64,000 nt of DNA from Micromonospora lupini str. Lupac 08 (GCF_000297395.2 NZ_HF570108.1:1526611-1590610), one strand, 5' to 3'; positions 34,674-44,641 are shown, counted from the first letter of the stretch. The notes: generated from the letters alone by a model not told the origin. Numbers and translations are program-made.

Positions 34674-37600
34674 ATGAGACGAACGAATCTGTTCCGGATG
34701 GTGGCGACGTCAGTCGCGGCCACGATGATCGCGGCGGCAGGCGCGACGGCCGTGGCGACCCCGGCCTCCGCCCGTCCCGCCGAGACGACCGCCGCGTCGG
34801 GCAGCGCCTTCGCGGCGGCCGCCACCAACCTCGCCCAGGGTCGTCCCACCCAGGAGAGCGGCCACGCCGACGTGTACGACTCGTCGAAGGTCGTCGACGG
34901 CAACGCCGGCAGCTACTGGGAGAGCCTCAACAACTCGTTCCCCCAGTGGGTGCAGGTCGATCTCGGCTCGTCGCAGTCGGTCAACCAGGTCGTGCTGAAG
35001 CTGCCGGCCTCCGGTTGGGGGACCCGGACGCAGACGTTGAGCGTGCGGGGCAGCGCCAACGGGTCGTCGTTCACCGACCTGGTCGGGTCGCAGACGTACA
35101 CCTTCAACCCGGCCAGCGGCAACAGCGTCACGATCAACTTCAGCGCGGCCTCCACCCGCTACGTACGGATCACCATCACCGCCAACAGCGGCTGGCCGGC
35201 CGGGCAGCTCTCCGAGCTGGAGGTGTACGGCAGCGGCGGCTCCACCCCCGACACCACCGCGCCGAGCGTTCCGGGCAACCTGTCGTACACCCAGTCGGGC
35301 ACCACCATCAGCCTGAACTGGGTCGCGTCGACCGACAACGCGGGCGGCAGCGGCATCGCCGGCTACGACGTCTACCGCAACGGCGCGTTCCTCCAGTCCG
35401 TGGGGAACGTGACCACCTTCAACGACACCCAGCCGGCCACGGCGACGGTGTCCTACCACGTCCGGGCGCGCGACGCCGCCGGCAACCTCTCCGGCGACAG
35501 CAACACGGTCACCCGTACGGGCAGCGGTGACACCACCGCGCCGAGCGTGCCGGGGACGCTGTCGCAGAGCACGGCGGGCAGCACCATCACGCTCACCTGG
35601 GGGGCCTCCACCGACTCCGGCGGCAGCGGGCTCGCGGGCTACAACGTCTACCGGGGCGGCAGCCTGATCGCGACGCTGGGCACCGTCCTCACCTATCAGG
35701 ACACCCAGCCGGCCACGGCGACCGTGTCGTACCACGTCCGCGCCCGCGACGGCGCCGGCAACCTGTCCGGCACCAGCAACACCGTCACCCGGACCGGCAG
35801 CAACCCGCCCGCCTGCACGAACGTGGCGCAGGGCAAGAGCATGACGGCGAGCGGCTCCACCTTCAGCTTCACCCCGGACAAGGCGAACGACGGGCAGCTC
35901 GGCACCTACTGGGAGGGCGCGGCGAGCTACCCGCAGAACCTGACCGTGGCGCTGGGAGCCAACCACTCCATCTCCGGCGTCACCGTCAGGCTCAACCCGG
36001 ACTCGTCGTGGGGCACCCGTACCCAGACCATCCAGGTCCTCGGCCGCGACCAGGCGTCGTCCGCGTACACCATCCTGGTCTCCGCGGCGGCCTACCAGTT
36101 CGTGCAGGGCACCAACGCGGTGACCATCCCGGTCAGCGCGACCACCGCGGACGTGCAGTTGCGCTTCACCGGCAACACCGGCGCCCCGTCCGGCCAGGTG
36201 GCCGAGCTGGAGGTGTGCGGCACGCCGGCGCCCAACCCGGACCTGGTCGTCAGCTCGGTGACCTGGTCACCCACGTCGCCCAGCGAGGCAAGCGCGGTCA
36301 CGCTCTCCGCAGTCGTGCAGAACATCGGTTCGGCATCCGCAGGCGCGACAACTGTCAACTTCAGCCTGGCCGGCGCGGTCGTCGGCAGCGCCACGGTGGG
36401 CGCGCTCGCCGCGGGCGGCTCGACCACCGTGTCGTTCAACGCCGGTACGCGGCCGATGGGCAGCTACGCCGTCTCGGCGGTGGTCGACCCGACGAACACG
36501 ATCGTCGAGCAGAACAACGGCAACAACAGCCTCACTGCCGCGTCGCCGCTTGTGGTGACGCAGGCCCCCGGGCCGGACCTCCAGGTGCTCAGCATCGCCT
36601 CGAACCCGCCGAACCCGGCCGTCGGGGCGTCCGTCACCTTCACCGTGGCGGTCCGCAACCGGGGCACCACAGCGACCGGCACGAGCACTGTCACCCGCCT
36701 GGTGGTGGGCGGCACCACGCTCAACACCACCACCGCCTCCATCGCCGCCGGCGCGACGGCTACCGTGGCCGTCAGCGGCAGCTGGACCGCCACCAGCGGC
36801 GGGGCCACCATCACCGCCACTGCCGACGCGACGAACGTGGTCGCCGAGACCAACGAGAGCAACAACGCGTTCAGCCAGGCGATAGTGGTCGGGCGCGGGG
36901 CCGCCGTCCCGTACGTCTCCTACGAGGCGGAGGCCGGCCGCTACCAGGGCACGCTGCTGGAGGCCGACGCGCTGCGCACCTTCGGGCACACCAACTTCGC
37001 CAGCGAGTCCTCCGGTCGCAAGTCGGTACGGCTCACCAGCACCGGCCAGTTCGTCGAGTTCACCTCGGCCAACCAGGCCAACTCCATAGTGGTGCGCAAC
37101 TCCATCCCGGACGCGCCCGGTGGTGGCGGCATCGAGGCGACCATCAGCCTCTACGTCAACGACGTCTTCTCCCGGAAGCTGACGCTGTCGTCGAAGCACA
37201 GCTGGCTCTACGGCAACACCGACGGGCCGGAGGCGCTCACCAACACCCCGCAGGCCGACGCCCGACGGCTCTTCGACGAGTCGAACGCGCTGCTGGCGCA
37301 GTCGTACCCGGCGGGCACCCGGTTCAAGTTGCAGCGCGACTCGGGTGACACCGCCTCCTTCTACGTCATCGACATGATCGACCTGGAGCAGGTCGCCCCG
37401 GCCGCGAGCCAGCCGGCCGGCTGCACCTCGATCACCGCGTACGGCGCGGTCCCGAACGACGGGCTCGACGACACCGCCGCCATCCAGCGGGCCGTGACCG
37501 ACGACCAGAACGGTGTCATCGGCTGCGTCTGGATCCCCGCCGGGCAGTGGCGGCAGGAGCAGAAGATCCTGACCGACGACCCGCTGAACCGGGGCACGTA

Positions 37601-38642
37601 CAACCAGGTCGGCATCAGCAACGTCACCATCCGGGGCGCCGGCATGTGGCACTCGCAGCTCTACACGCTCACCGAGCCGCAGAACGTGGTGGGAGGCATC
37701 AACCACCCGCACGAGGGCAACTTCGGCTTCGACATCGACAAGAACACCCAGATCTCCGACATCGCCATCTTCGGCTCCGGCCGGATCCGCGGCGGTGACG
37801 GCAACGCCGAGGGCGGCGTCGGTCTGAACGGTCGCTTCGGCACCGGCACCAAAATCAGCAACGTGTGGATCGAGCACGCCAACGTGGGCGTCTGGGTGGG
37901 CCGCGACTACGACAACATCCCCGACCTGTGGGGCCCGGCCGACGGGCTGGAGTTCAGCGGCATGCGGATCCGCGACACGTACGCCGACGGCATCAACTTC
38001 AGCAACGGCACGCGCAACTCGCGGGTGTTCAACTCGTCGTTCCGCACCACAGGCGACGACGCCCTCGCCGTCTGGGCCAACCCGTACGTCAAGGACCGCA
38101 GCGTCGACATCGCCCACGACAACCACTTCGTCAACAACACCGTCCAGCTGCCCTGGCGGGCCAACGGCATCGCCATCTACGGCGGCTACGACAACTCGAT
38201 CGAGAACAACCTGATCTACGACACCGCCAACTACCCGGGCATCATGCTGGCGACCGACCACGACCCGCTGCCGTTCTCCGGCACGACGCTCATCGCCAAC
38301 AACGGCCTCTACCGCACCGGCGGCGCGTTCTGGAACGAGGACCAGGAGTTCGGCGCCATCACGCTCTTCCCCTCCACCAGGGACATCACCGGAGTCACGA
38401 TCCGCAACACCGACATCATCGACTCCACGTACGACGGCATCCAGTTCAAGAACGGCGGCGGCAACATGCCGAACGTCGCCATCACCAACGTACGTATCGA
38501 CAAGTCGAACAATGGTGCCGGCATCCTCGCGATGAGCGGCGCGCGCGGCAGCGCCAACCTGACGAACGTGACAATCACCAACTCGGCCGACGGCAACATC
38601 GTCATCCAGCCGGGCTCGCAGTTCGTCATCAACGGCGGCTGA
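34674..38642 (+). CDS. Secreted multidomain GH87-like alpha-glucanase (alpha-1,3-glucanase/mycodextranase type)
   Basis: 1322 residues. The signal peptide is residues 1-34. Domains in order: discoidin/F5-8C (about 44-190), two fibronectin III (192-281, 285-375), a second discoidin (380-519), two CARDB (522-629, 632-739), a CBM6/35-like module (744-909) and a right-handed beta-helix catalytic domain (915-1322). The helix starts ITAYGAVPNDGLDDTAAIQ. Candidate catalytic acids are D1105 (TYADGINF) and D1128/D1129 (TGDDALAVW). The 23- and 24-residue spacing equals that I recall for the catalytic Asp of Paenibacillus GH87 Agl-FH1. The likely substrate is fungal or bacterial alpha-1,3-glucan. ATG 34674 precedes a clear signal peptide. 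Confidence 0.82.
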   Translation: MRRTNLFRMVATSVAATMIAAAGATAVATPASARPAETTAASGSAFAAAATNLAQGRPTQESGHADVYDSSKVVDGNAGSYWESLNNSFPQWVQVDLGSSQSVNQVVLKLPASGWGTRTQTLSVRGSANGSSFTDLVGSQTYTFNPASGNSVTINFSAASTRYVRITITANSGWPAGQLSELEVYGSGGSTPDTTAPSVPGNLSYTQSGTTISLNWVASTDNAGGSGIAGYDVYRNGAFLQSVGNVTTFNDTQPATATVSYHVRARDAAGNLSGDSNTVTRTGSGDTTAPSVPGTLSQSTAGSTITLTWGASTDSGGSGLAGYNVYRGGSLIATLGTVLTYQDTQPATATVSYHVRARDGAGNLSGTSNTVTRTGSNPPACTNVAQGKSMTASGSTFSFTPDKANDGQLGTYWEGAASYPQNLTVALGANHSISGVTVRLNPDSSWGTRTQTIQVLGRDQASSAYTILVSAAAYQFVQGTNAVTIPVSATTADVQLRFTGNTGAPSGQVAELEVCGTPAPNPDLVVSSVTWSPTSPSEASAVTLSAVVQNIGSASAGATTVNFSLAGAVVGSATVGALAAGGSTTVSFNAGTRPMGSYAVSAVVDPTNTIVEQNNGNNSLTAASPLVVTQAPGPDLQVLSIASNPPNPAVGASVTFTVAVRNRGTTATGTSTVTRLVVGGTTLNTTTASIAAGATATVAVSGSWTATSGGATITATADATNVVAETNESNNAFSQAIVVGRGAAVPYVSYEAEAGRYQGTLLEADALRTFGHTNFASESSGRKSVRLTSTGQFVEFTSANQANSIVVRNSIPDAPGGGGIEATISLYVNDVFSRKLTLSSKHSWLYGNTDGPEALTNTPQADARRLFDESNALLAQSYPAGTRFKLQRDSGDTASFYVIDMIDLEQVAPAASQPAGCTSITAYGAVPNDGLDDTAAIQRAVTDDQNGVIGCVWIPAGQWRQEQKILTDDPLNRGTYNQVGISNVTIRGAGMWHSQLYTLTEPQNVVGGINHPHEGNFGFDIDKNTQISDIAIFGSGRIRGGDGNAEGGVGLNGRFGTGTKISNVWIEHANVGVWVGRDYDNIPDLWGPADGLEFSGMRIRDTYADGINFSNGTRNSRVFNSSFRTTGDDALAVWANPYVKDRSVDIAHDNHFVNNTVQLPWRANGIAIYGGYDNSIENNLIYDTANYPGIMLATDHDPLPFSGTTLIANNGLYRTGGAFWNEDQEFGAITLFPSTRDITGVTIRNTDIIDSTYDGIQFKNGGGNMPNVAITNVRIDKSNNGAGILAMSGARGSANLTNVTITNSADGNIVIQPGSQFVINGG

Positions 38643-38658
38643 TCCCACGGTCGCTGCT

Positions 38659-38733
38659 TGATCAACACGGTTTCGGTGAAGTCGGGGTGTCCGGAGGCTC
38701 GGACACCCCGATTCGGCGATCTGGAGTTGATCA
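38659..38733. repeat. Palindrome family TGATCRACACG, copy 1
   Basis: Left arm 38659-38693, right arm 38700-38733. The inner 14 bp (CGGGGTGTCCG core) and outer TGATCAAC pair well around a 6-nt loop. It lies 17 bp after the glucanase stop and may also terminate transcription. The 315-bp gap 38643-38957 holds this copy, copy 2 and the dxr promoter, but no gene. Confidence 0.7.
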
Positions 38734-38801
38734 GCCGAGGCGAATCGATCCGGGCGACCTGCTGGGCGAGGAAGCAGGCCCGGAAGAGCCCGGCACCGCT
38801 T

Positions 38802-38878
38802 GATCGACACGCGTTCAAGGAAGTCGGGCTGTCCGGGTGTGGGGGAGGCCGCGACTTCCTTGAAGCCGAGTCGATCAT
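38802..38878. repeat. Palindrome family TGATCRACACG, copy 2
   Basis: Arms begin TGATCGACACGCGTTCAAGG at 38802 and end at 38878; the inner TTCAAGGAAGTCG is perfectly repeated inverted. Sequence is related to copy 1 and to the copy at 46726-46800. Confidence 0.7.
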
Positions 38879-38945
38879 CGGCGCGCGGCGCGGGCGGTGA
38901 GCGGGGAGGGCTGAGGCTCCCAGCGGGCGTCCAGCGGCGGTGGGG

Positions 38946-38951
38946 GAGAAT
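38946..38951 (+). promoter_or_regulatory. -10-like box for leaderless dxr
   Basis: GAGAAT ends 6 nt before GTG 38958. There is no ribosome site at the usual distance, so a leaderless start is likely. Confidence 0.4.
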
Positions 38952-38957
38952 GGCCGC

Positions 38958-40169
38958 GTGACTTCCCCCCGCGATCTCGTCCTGCTCGGGTCCACCGGCT
39001 CGATCGGCACGCAGGCCATCGACATCGTCCGGCGCAACCCGGACCGGTTCCGGGTCGTCGCGGTGGGTGCGGGCGGCGGCAACGTCGAGCTGCTCGCCGC
39101 GCAGGCCCTCGAACTGGGCGTCGAGGCGGTCGGGGTGGCCAAGGCGTCCGCCGCGCAGGACCTGCAACTCGCGTTCTACGCGGAGGCGAGCAGGCGCGGC
39201 TGGGCCACCGGCGACTTCAAACTTCCCAAGATCGTGGCCGGGCCGGACGCCATGACCGAGTTGGCGCAGTGGCCGTGCGACATCGTGCTCAACGGGGTGG
39301 TCGGCTCGCTGGGCCTCGCTCCTACGCTGGCCGCGCTGCGCGGTGGTCGTACTCTCGCGTTGGCCAACAAGGAGTCGCTGGTGGCCGGCGGCCCGCTGGT
39401 CAGGGCGGCGGTGACGCGGCCGGGGCAGATCGTTCCGGTCGACTCGGAGCATTCGGCGTTGGCGCAGTGCCTGCGGTCCGGGTCGCGCGGTGAGGTGCGG
39501 CGGCTGGTCGTCACGGCCAGCGGCGGCCCGTTCCGGGGTCGGCGCCGCGACGAGTTGACGCAGGTCACACCGGAGCAGGCGCTGGCGCACCCGACGTGGA
39601 ACATGGGGCCGGTCGTCACGATCAACTCGGCGACCATGGTCAACAAGGCGCTGGAGGTGATCGAGGCGCACGAGCTGTTCGACGTGCCGTACGCCGACAT
39701 CACCGTGATGGTGCACCCGCAGTCGGTGATCCACTCGATGGTCGAGTTCGTCGACGGGTCGACGATCGCCCAGGCCAGCCCTCCGGACATGCGGCTGCCG
39801 ATCGCGCTCGGCATCGGCTGGCCTGATCGGGTGCCCGAGGCCGCCAGCGCCGTCGACTGGACCGCCGCGCACACCTGGGAGTTCGCGCCGCTCGACGACG
39901 TGGCGTTCCCGGCCGTGGCCCTGGCCAAGGCCGCCGGGGAGGCCGGGCGCTGCCGCCCGGCGATCTACAACGCGGCGAACGAGGAGTGCGTGGCGGCGTT
40001 CGTGGCGGGCCGGCTGCCGTTCCTCGGCATCGTCGATACCCTCGAACGCGTGTTGGAGGACGCTCCGGACTTCACCGAACCAGGTACCGTCGAGGACGTG
40101 CTCGCGGCCGAGTCGTGGGCGCGCGCACACGCGCAGAAGATCATCGCGGGTTCGGTGGAAGGAGCTTGA
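38958..40169 (+). CDS. dxr: 1-deoxy-D-xylulose 5-phosphate reductoisomerase
   Basis: 403 residues: [20 protein letters not shown] is the NADPH site. [23 protein letters not shown] and [27 protein letters not shown] are diagnostic for DXR. It makes 2-C-methyl-D-erythritol 4-phosphate, the committed step of the MEP pathway to isoprenoids. GTG 38958 ([10 protein letters not shown]) is chosen over ATG-like starts upstream because of the -10 box and homologue starts. Its TGA overlaps the rseP ATG. Confidence 0.96.
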   Translation: MTSPRDLVLLGSTGSIGTQAIDIVRRNPDRFRVVAVGAGGGNVELLAAQALELGVEAVGVAKASAAQDLQLAFYAEASRRGWATGDFKLPKIVAGPDAMTELAQWPCDIVLNGVVGSLGLAPTLAALRGGRTLALANKESLVAGGPLVRAAVTRPGQIVPVDSEHSALAQCLRSGSRGEVRRLVVTASGGPFRGRRRDELTQVTPEQALAHPTWNMGPVVTINSATMVNKALEVIEAHELFDVPYADITVMVHPQSVIHSMVEFVDGSTIAQASPPDMRLPIALGIGWPDRVPEAASAVDWTAAHTWEFAPLDDVAFPAVALAKAAGEAGRCRPAIYNAANEECVAAFVAGRLPFLGIVDTLERVLEDAPDFTEPGTVEDVLAAESWARAHAQKIIAGSVEGA

Positions 40170-41419
40170 TGTCGTACCTGCTCGGGGTGGTCCTCTTCGC
40201 CCTGGCCATCCTCATCTCGGTGAGTCTGCACGAGGCGGGGCACCTGCTCACCGCCAAGATGTTCGGGATGAAGGTCACCAAGTACTTCGTCGGCTTCGGC
40301 CCCACCGTCTGGTCGTTCCAGCGGGGCGAGACCGAGTACGGCCTCAAGGGCATCCCGCTCGGCGGTTTCTGCAAGATCGTCGGGATGACGCCGCAGGATG
40401 ACGACGTCGAGCCGGGCGACGAGTCGCGGGTGATGTGGCGCTATCCGGTGTGGAAGCGCACGATCGTGATGGCTGCGGGGTCGATCACGCACTTCGCGCT
40501 CGCCCTGATCACCATCTGGATCCTCGCCGTCTCCGCCGGCCTGCCCAACCCGGACTTCCCGACCACCGACGCGCAGGCCCGCAAGGAGCCGGCGGTCATC
40601 CAGCTCAGCCCGTGCGTGGTGCCGGAGAACACGCTGCGCGAGTGCACCCCCGCCGACGCCGCCAGCCCGGCCGCCCAGGCCCAGCTTCGCGACGGCGACC
40701 GGATCACCTCGATCAACGGCACCCCGATCGGCAACTACGGCGACCTGTTGACCACGCTGCGCAGCCTCAAGCCTGGCGACACCACGCGGATCGAGTACGT
40801 CCGCGACGGGCAGGCGGGCAGCGCCAGCACTGTGCTCGCGCAGACCCAGCGTCCACCCCTGGACGACCCGAAGGGGGCCGCCGCGCCGGTGGCCGCGCTC
40901 GGCGTCGGCCTCGTCCCCAGCACCCCCACCCGCGTGACGTACGGGCCGGTCGGCGCCTTCGGGGCCACCGCCGACTTCACCGGCCAACTGGCCGTCGGCA
41001 CCGCGCAGGCGTTGCAGCGCATCCCGCAGAAGGTCCCCGCCCTGTGGACCGCCCTCACCGGCGGCGAGCGTGACGTGGACACCCCGATCAGCGTGGTCGG
41101 CGCCAGCCGGCTCGGCGGCGAGGCCGTCCAGAACAACGCCTGGCTGGTCTTCTTCATGCTGTTCGTGTCGCTGAACTTCTTCATCGGCGTGTTCAACCTG
41201 CTGCCGCTGCTCCCGGTGGACGGTGGCCACATCGCGATCGCCTGGTTCGAACGGGCCCGCTCCTGGGTCTACGCGCGGATCGGCCGGGCCGACCCGGGCC
41301 GGGTCGACTACCTCAAACTGATGCCCTTCACGTACGCGGTGATCCTGATCGGTGGCGCGTTCACGCTGCTGACCATCGCCGCGGACGTCGTCAACCCGAT
41401 CACGCTCTTCTCAAGGTGA
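40169..41419 (+). CDS. rseP: Site-2 intramembrane zinc metalloprotease (RseP/Rip1 family)
   Basis: 416 residues: VSLHEAGHLLTAKMFGMKV contains the HEAGH zinc motif in the first helix. A PDZ domain lies in the middle (about 160-260), and NLLPLLPVDGGHIAIAW carries the LDG-type third ligand. It cuts anti-sigma factors and other membrane proteins within the bilayer. The dxr-rip-ispG order is the same as in mycobacteria (Rip1). The ATG overlaps the dxr stop; ispG starts at the next base after its stop. Confidence 0.94.
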   Translation: MSYLLGVVLFALAILISVSLHEAGHLLTAKMFGMKVTKYFVGFGPTVWSFQRGETEYGLKGIPLGGFCKIVGMTPQDDDVEPGDESRVMWRYPVWKRTIVMAAGSITHFALALITIWILAVSAGLPNPDFPTTDAQARKEPAVIQLSPCVVPENTLRECTPADAASPAAQAQLRDGDRITSINGTPIGNYGDLLTTLRSLKPGDTTRIEYVRDGQAGSASTVLAQTQRPPLDDPKGAAAPVAALGVGLVPSTPTRVTYGPVGAFGATADFTGQLAVGTAQALQRIPQKVPALWTALTGGERDVDTPISVVGASRLGGEAVQNNAWLVFFMLFVSLNFFIGVFNLLPLLPVDGGHIAIAWFERARSWVYARIGRADPGRVDYLKLMPFTYAVILIGGAFTLLTIAADVVNPITLFSR

Positions 41420-42601
41420 GTGCCTGAAGTGACCGCTATCAGTCTCGGTATGCCCGCCGTGCCGCCCCCGCCGCTCGCTCCCCGCCGGGCCAGCCGCCAG
41501 ATCATGGTCGGTTCGGTGCCCGTCGGCGGCGGTGCGCCGGTGTCCGTGCAGTCGATGACCACGACCCTCACCTCCGACGTCAACGCGACCCTCCAGCAGA
41601 TCGCCGAGCTGACCGCGTCCGGCTGCCAGATCGTCCGGGTGGCCGTGCCGTCCCAGGACGACGTCGAGGCGCTGCCCGCGATCGCCAAGAAGTCGCAGAT
41701 TCCGGTGATCGCCGACATCCACTTCCAGCCCAAGTACGTCTTCGCCGCGATCGACGCGGGCTGCGCGGCCGTCCGGGTCAACCCGGGCAACATCCGGCAG
41801 TTCGACGACAAGGTCAAGGAGATCGCCCGGGCTGCGGGAGCGGCCGGGGTGCCGATCCGCATCGGCGTCAACGCGGGCTCGCTGGACAAGCGGCTGCTGA
41901 CCAAGTACGGCAAGGCCACCGCCGAGGCGCTCGTCGAGTCGGCGCTGTGGGAGTGCTCGCTGTTCGAGGAGCACGGCTTCCGCGACATCAAGATCTCGGT
42001 CAAGCACAACGACCCGGTCGTGATGATCCGCGCGTACCGGCAGCTCGCCGAGCAGTGCGACTACCCGCTGCACCTGGGCGTCACCGAGGCCGGCCCGGCC
42101 TTCCAGGGCACCATCAAGTCGGCGGTCGCCTTCGGTGCCCTGCTCGCCGAGGGCATCGGCGACACCATCCGGGTGTCGCTGTCCGCCCCGCCGGTCGAGG
42201 AGATCAAGGTCGGCAACCAGATCCTGGAGTCGCTCGGCCTGCGCGAGCGCGGCCTGGAGATCGTCTCCTGCCCGTCCTGCGGGCGGGCCCAGGTGGACGT
42301 CTATAAGCTCGCCGAGGAGGTCACCGCCGGCCTGGAAGGGCTGCCGGTGCCGCTGCGGGTCGCCGTCATGGGCTGCGTCGTCAACGGTCCGGGCGAGGCC
42401 CGCGAGGCCGACCTCGGCGTCGCCTCCGGCAACGGCAAGGGTCAGATCTTCGTCAAGGGCCAGGTCGTCAAGACGGTGCCCGAGGCGCAGATCGTGGAGA
42501 CGCTCATCGAGGAGGCGCTGCGCATCGCCGACGAGATGGGCGCCGAGCTTCCCGAGGAGCTGCGCGGGCTGGTCACCGGCCCGACCGTCACCGTGCACTG
42601 A
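41420..42601 (+). CDS. ispG: 4-hydroxy-3-methylbut-2-enyl diphosphate synthase (flavodoxin-type IspG)
   Basis: 393 residues with an N-terminal TIM barrel ([21 protein letters not shown]) and a C-terminal [4Fe-4S] domain with [10 protein letters not shown] and [14 protein letters not shown]. It reductively opens the MEcPP ring, the penultimate MEP step. GTG 41420 directly abuts the rseP stop; GTG 41429 is an alternative. It is followed by a perfect hairpin terminator. Confidence 0.96.
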   Translation: MPEVTAISLGMPAVPPPPLAPRRASRQIMVGSVPVGGGAPVSVQSMTTTLTSDVNATLQQIAELTASGCQIVRVAVPSQDDVEALPAIAKKSQIPVIADIHFQPKYVFAAIDAGCAAVRVNPGNIRQFDDKVKEIARAAGAAGVPIRIGVNAGSLDKRLLTKYGKATAEALVESALWECSLFEEHGFRDIKISVKHNDPVVMIRAYRQLAEQCDYPLHLGVTEAGPAFQGTIKSAVAFGALLAEGIGDTIRVSLSAPPVEEIKVGNQILESLGLRERGLEIVSCPSCGRAQVDVYKLAEEVTAGLEGLPVPLRVAVMGCVVNGPGEAREADLGVASGNGKGQIFVKGQVVKTVPEAQIVETLIEEALRIADEMGAELPEELRGLVTGPTVTVH

Positions 42602-42614
42602 TTCACGAACTGGA

Positions 42615-42650
42615 AAAGCGGCCGTTCCCCGTACGGGGAACGGCCGCTTT
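42615..42650. terminator. Perfect palindromic terminator after ispG
   Basis: A 36-bp perfect palindrome (18 bp each arm, AAAGCGGCCGTTCCCCGT then its complement). It lies between convergent ispG and padR stops and ends in CTTTCGT. Confidence 0.85.
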
Positions 42651-42671
42651 CGTCTGCGCCGGCTTGGCGCG

Positions 42672-43262
42672 TCACTCGGATTCGGCGAGGATCGCGTACA
42701 GCTTGCGCCGGGTCTCGTCGAGCACCTGGGCGGCCCGCTCACGCTGGTCGTCGGTGCCGTTCATCATGACCTGACGCAGTGCGTTCATCGCCTGCGCGCC
42801 GGAGTCGCGGATGTCGTGCCAGCTGCTCACCGTGCCCTGGGCGACGTCCGCCCACGGCGGGGTCTCCGCGGCCGCGGTGGCCTCCGCCTGACCGGCCTCG
42901 GTGACCGTGAACCGCTTGCGTCCACCGCCGGCCTCCTCGGTGCTGGCCACGATCACACCCTCGTCCTCCAGGAGTTGGAGGGTGGGGTAGATCGAACCCG
43001 GACTCGGCCGCCAGGCGCCCCCGGTGCGGGAGTCGATCTCCTGGATCATCTCGTAGCCGTGCATCGGCCGCTCGGTGAGCAGGGCCAGCACCGCGCCCCG
43101 GACGTTGGGGCGGCGGCCCCTGCCTCGTCCGCGGCCGCGTCCGCCCCAGGGGCCGCCGTGTTCGTGACCGTGCGGGCCGTGGGGGCCGGGCGGGACCGGC
43201 GGGAAGCCGAACCCACGCATCCGGGCCTCGTGCATCGGGTGGTGCTGTCGTTGGAACCTCAT
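42672..43262 (-). CDS. PadR-family transcriptional regulator
   Basis: 196 residues. After a His/Gly/Arg-rich N-terminal stretch (about 1-50), the PadR winged helix starts: VRGAVLALLTERPMHGYEMIQEI, then PSPGSIYPTLQLLEDEGVI and GGGRKRFTVTEAG. The C-terminal helices dimerise. PadR proteins repress efflux or stress genes and release DNA on ligand binding. ATG 43262 has GAGAGGAAGAA upstream. It is divergent from an MFS exporter, with a strong palindrome between, so it probably regulates both. Confidence 0.9.
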   Translation of the reverse strand: MRFQRQHHPMHEARMRGFGFPPVPPGPHGPHGHEHGGPWGGRGRGRGRGRRPNVRGAVLALLTERPMHGYEMIQEIDSRTGGAWRPSPGSIYPTLQLLEDEGVIVASTEEAGGGRKRFTVTEAGQAEATAAAETPPWADVAQGTVSSWHDIRDSGAQAMNALRQVMMNGTDDQRERAAQVLDETRRKLYAILAESE

Positions 43263-43291
43263 GGGGTTCTTCCTCTCTGCGTACTGTCGCT

Positions 43292-43321
43292 GATGCATCA
43301 ACGATATATCGCCAATGCATC
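43292..43321. promoter_or_regulatory. PadR-type operator in the divergent gap
   Basis: GATGCAT-N3-CGATATATCG-N3-ATGCATC, 30 bp, is symmetric at 24 positions. The central CGATATATCG resembles known PadR sites. It lies 30 bp before padR and 53 bp before the MFS start, next to the exporter -35 box. Confidence 0.7.
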
Positions 43322-43337
43322 GTCGACAAGGTCCTAC

Positions 43338-43367
43338 TTACAAACCGTACGTACGTCTTGCTAGGGT
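43338..43367 (+). promoter_or_regulatory. Promoter of the MFS gene
   Basis: TTACAA (43338-43343), an 18-bp spacer and TAGGGT (43362-43367). The box ends 6 nt before ATG 43374, so the transcript is probably leaderless. Confidence 0.5.
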
Positions 43368-43373
43368 CTCGGC

Positions 43374-44597
43374 ATGCGCCTGCTCCCACCGCCCGGCCCG
43401 GCCCGGGTCCTCACCGTCGGCACCCTGGTCAAGACCGTCGGGCGGGGCCTCTGGCTGGTCGCCAGCGCGCTCTTCCTCACCCGCTCGGTCGGCCTCTCGG
43501 CCGCCCAGGTCGGTGTCGGGCTGACCATCTCGGCGCTCGTCGGAGTGCTCGCGAGCGCGCCGAGCGGCTACCTGGCCGACCGCGTCGGGCCGCGCGGCGC
43601 ACAGGTCGGCGGGCTGATCGCGGCCGGCATCCTGACCGTCGGGCTGATCACCGTCCGATCATTCCCCGCCTTCCTGCTGGTCGGCGCGGCCACGGCGCTC
43701 GCCGACGCGGTCGAGCGCGGCGCCCGCGGAGCGCTGATCGCCGGCGCGATCCCTGCCGACCAGCGGGTGCACACCCGCGCCTACCTGCGGGCCACCACAA
43801 ACGTCGGGATCTCCGTCGGCGCCGTCCTCGGCGGCTTCGCCATCGCCGCCGACACCCGTGCCGGCTACCTCACGCTGATCCTGACCACGGCGGCGGCGTC
43901 GCTGGCCGCAGCGGCGATCTCCGTCCGGCTGCCCACCGTCGCACCCGTCGCCGCCCCGACGCGAGGACCCCGTCTGGTCGCCCTACGGGACCGCCCGTTC
44001 CTCGCCTTCACCCTGCTCGACGGGCTGATGTCCATGCACTTCAGCCTGCTCACCCTCGCTCTGCCGTTGTGGATCGCCGGGCACACCACCGCGCCGGCCT
44101 GGATGATCTCGGTGTTGACGCTTGTCAACACCGCGCTCGTGGTGCTCCTGCAGGTACGCGCGGCACGCAGCGCCGTCACCCTGCCGGGGGCCGCCCGGGC
44201 ATCCCGCCGGGCCGGGGTCGTCATCGCCCTGGCCTGCGTACTGTTCGCCGCCAGCGGCGCGCTGCCCACACCGGGCGCCATCGGCCTGCTCTGCTGCGGG
44301 TCGCTCGCGCACGTGATCGGGGAGCTGTGGCACTCCGCCGCCGGATGGGGGATCTCCTTCGGGCTGGCGCCCGCCGACGCGCAGGGCCAGTACCAGGGGA
44401 CGTACGGCATGGGTTACGAGCTGGGCAAGATGCTCGCGCCCGTCGTGGTGACCAGCCTCGCCCTCGGTTGGGGCGTACCGGGATGGCTCGCGCTGGGCGG
44501 GCTGTTTCTCCTGCTCGGTGCCCTGGTGCCCCCGGTCGTCCGGTGGGCCGGCCGGACCCGTCCGGCCAGCCCGGTCACCGAGCCGCTGACCGTCTGA
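43374..44597 (+). CDS. Major facilitator superfamily transporter
   Basis: A 407-residue MFS protein with about 12 helices and the motif A-like loop SGYLADRVGPRGAQVGG between helices 2 and 3. It resembles drug exporters rather than sugar importers. Control by the adjacent PadR regulator supports a role in export of a toxic compound; the compound is unknown. Confidence 0.88.
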   Translation: MRLLPPPGPARVLTVGTLVKTVGRGLWLVASALFLTRSVGLSAAQVGVGLTISALVGVLASAPSGYLADRVGPRGAQVGGLIAAGILTVGLITVRSFPAFLLVGAATALADAVERGARGALIAGAIPADQRVHTRAYLRATTNVGISVGAVLGGFAIAADTRAGYLTLILTTAAASLAAAAISVRLPTVAPVAAPTRGPRLVALRDRPFLAFTLLDGLMSMHFSLLTLALPLWIAGHTTAPAWMISVLTLVNTALVVLLQVRAARSAVTLPGAARASRRAGVVIALACVLFAASGALPTPGAIGLLCCGSLAHVIGELWHSAAGWGISFGLAPADAQGQYQGTYGMGYELGKMLAPVVVTSLALGWGVPGWLALGGLFLLLGALVPPVVRWAGRTRPASPVTEPLTV

Positions 44598-44641
44598 CGG
44601 CGGGCTCGCCACTCGGCCGGCGAGGCGGGGGGTCGATCTGG

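Noticed and set aside
36267..40130. 1287-residue antisense open frame across the glucanase and dxr genes
   Set aside because: It lies opposite two well-supported genes, has no recognisable domains and is rich in Arg/Val/Asp as expected of a shadow frame in GC-rich DNA.
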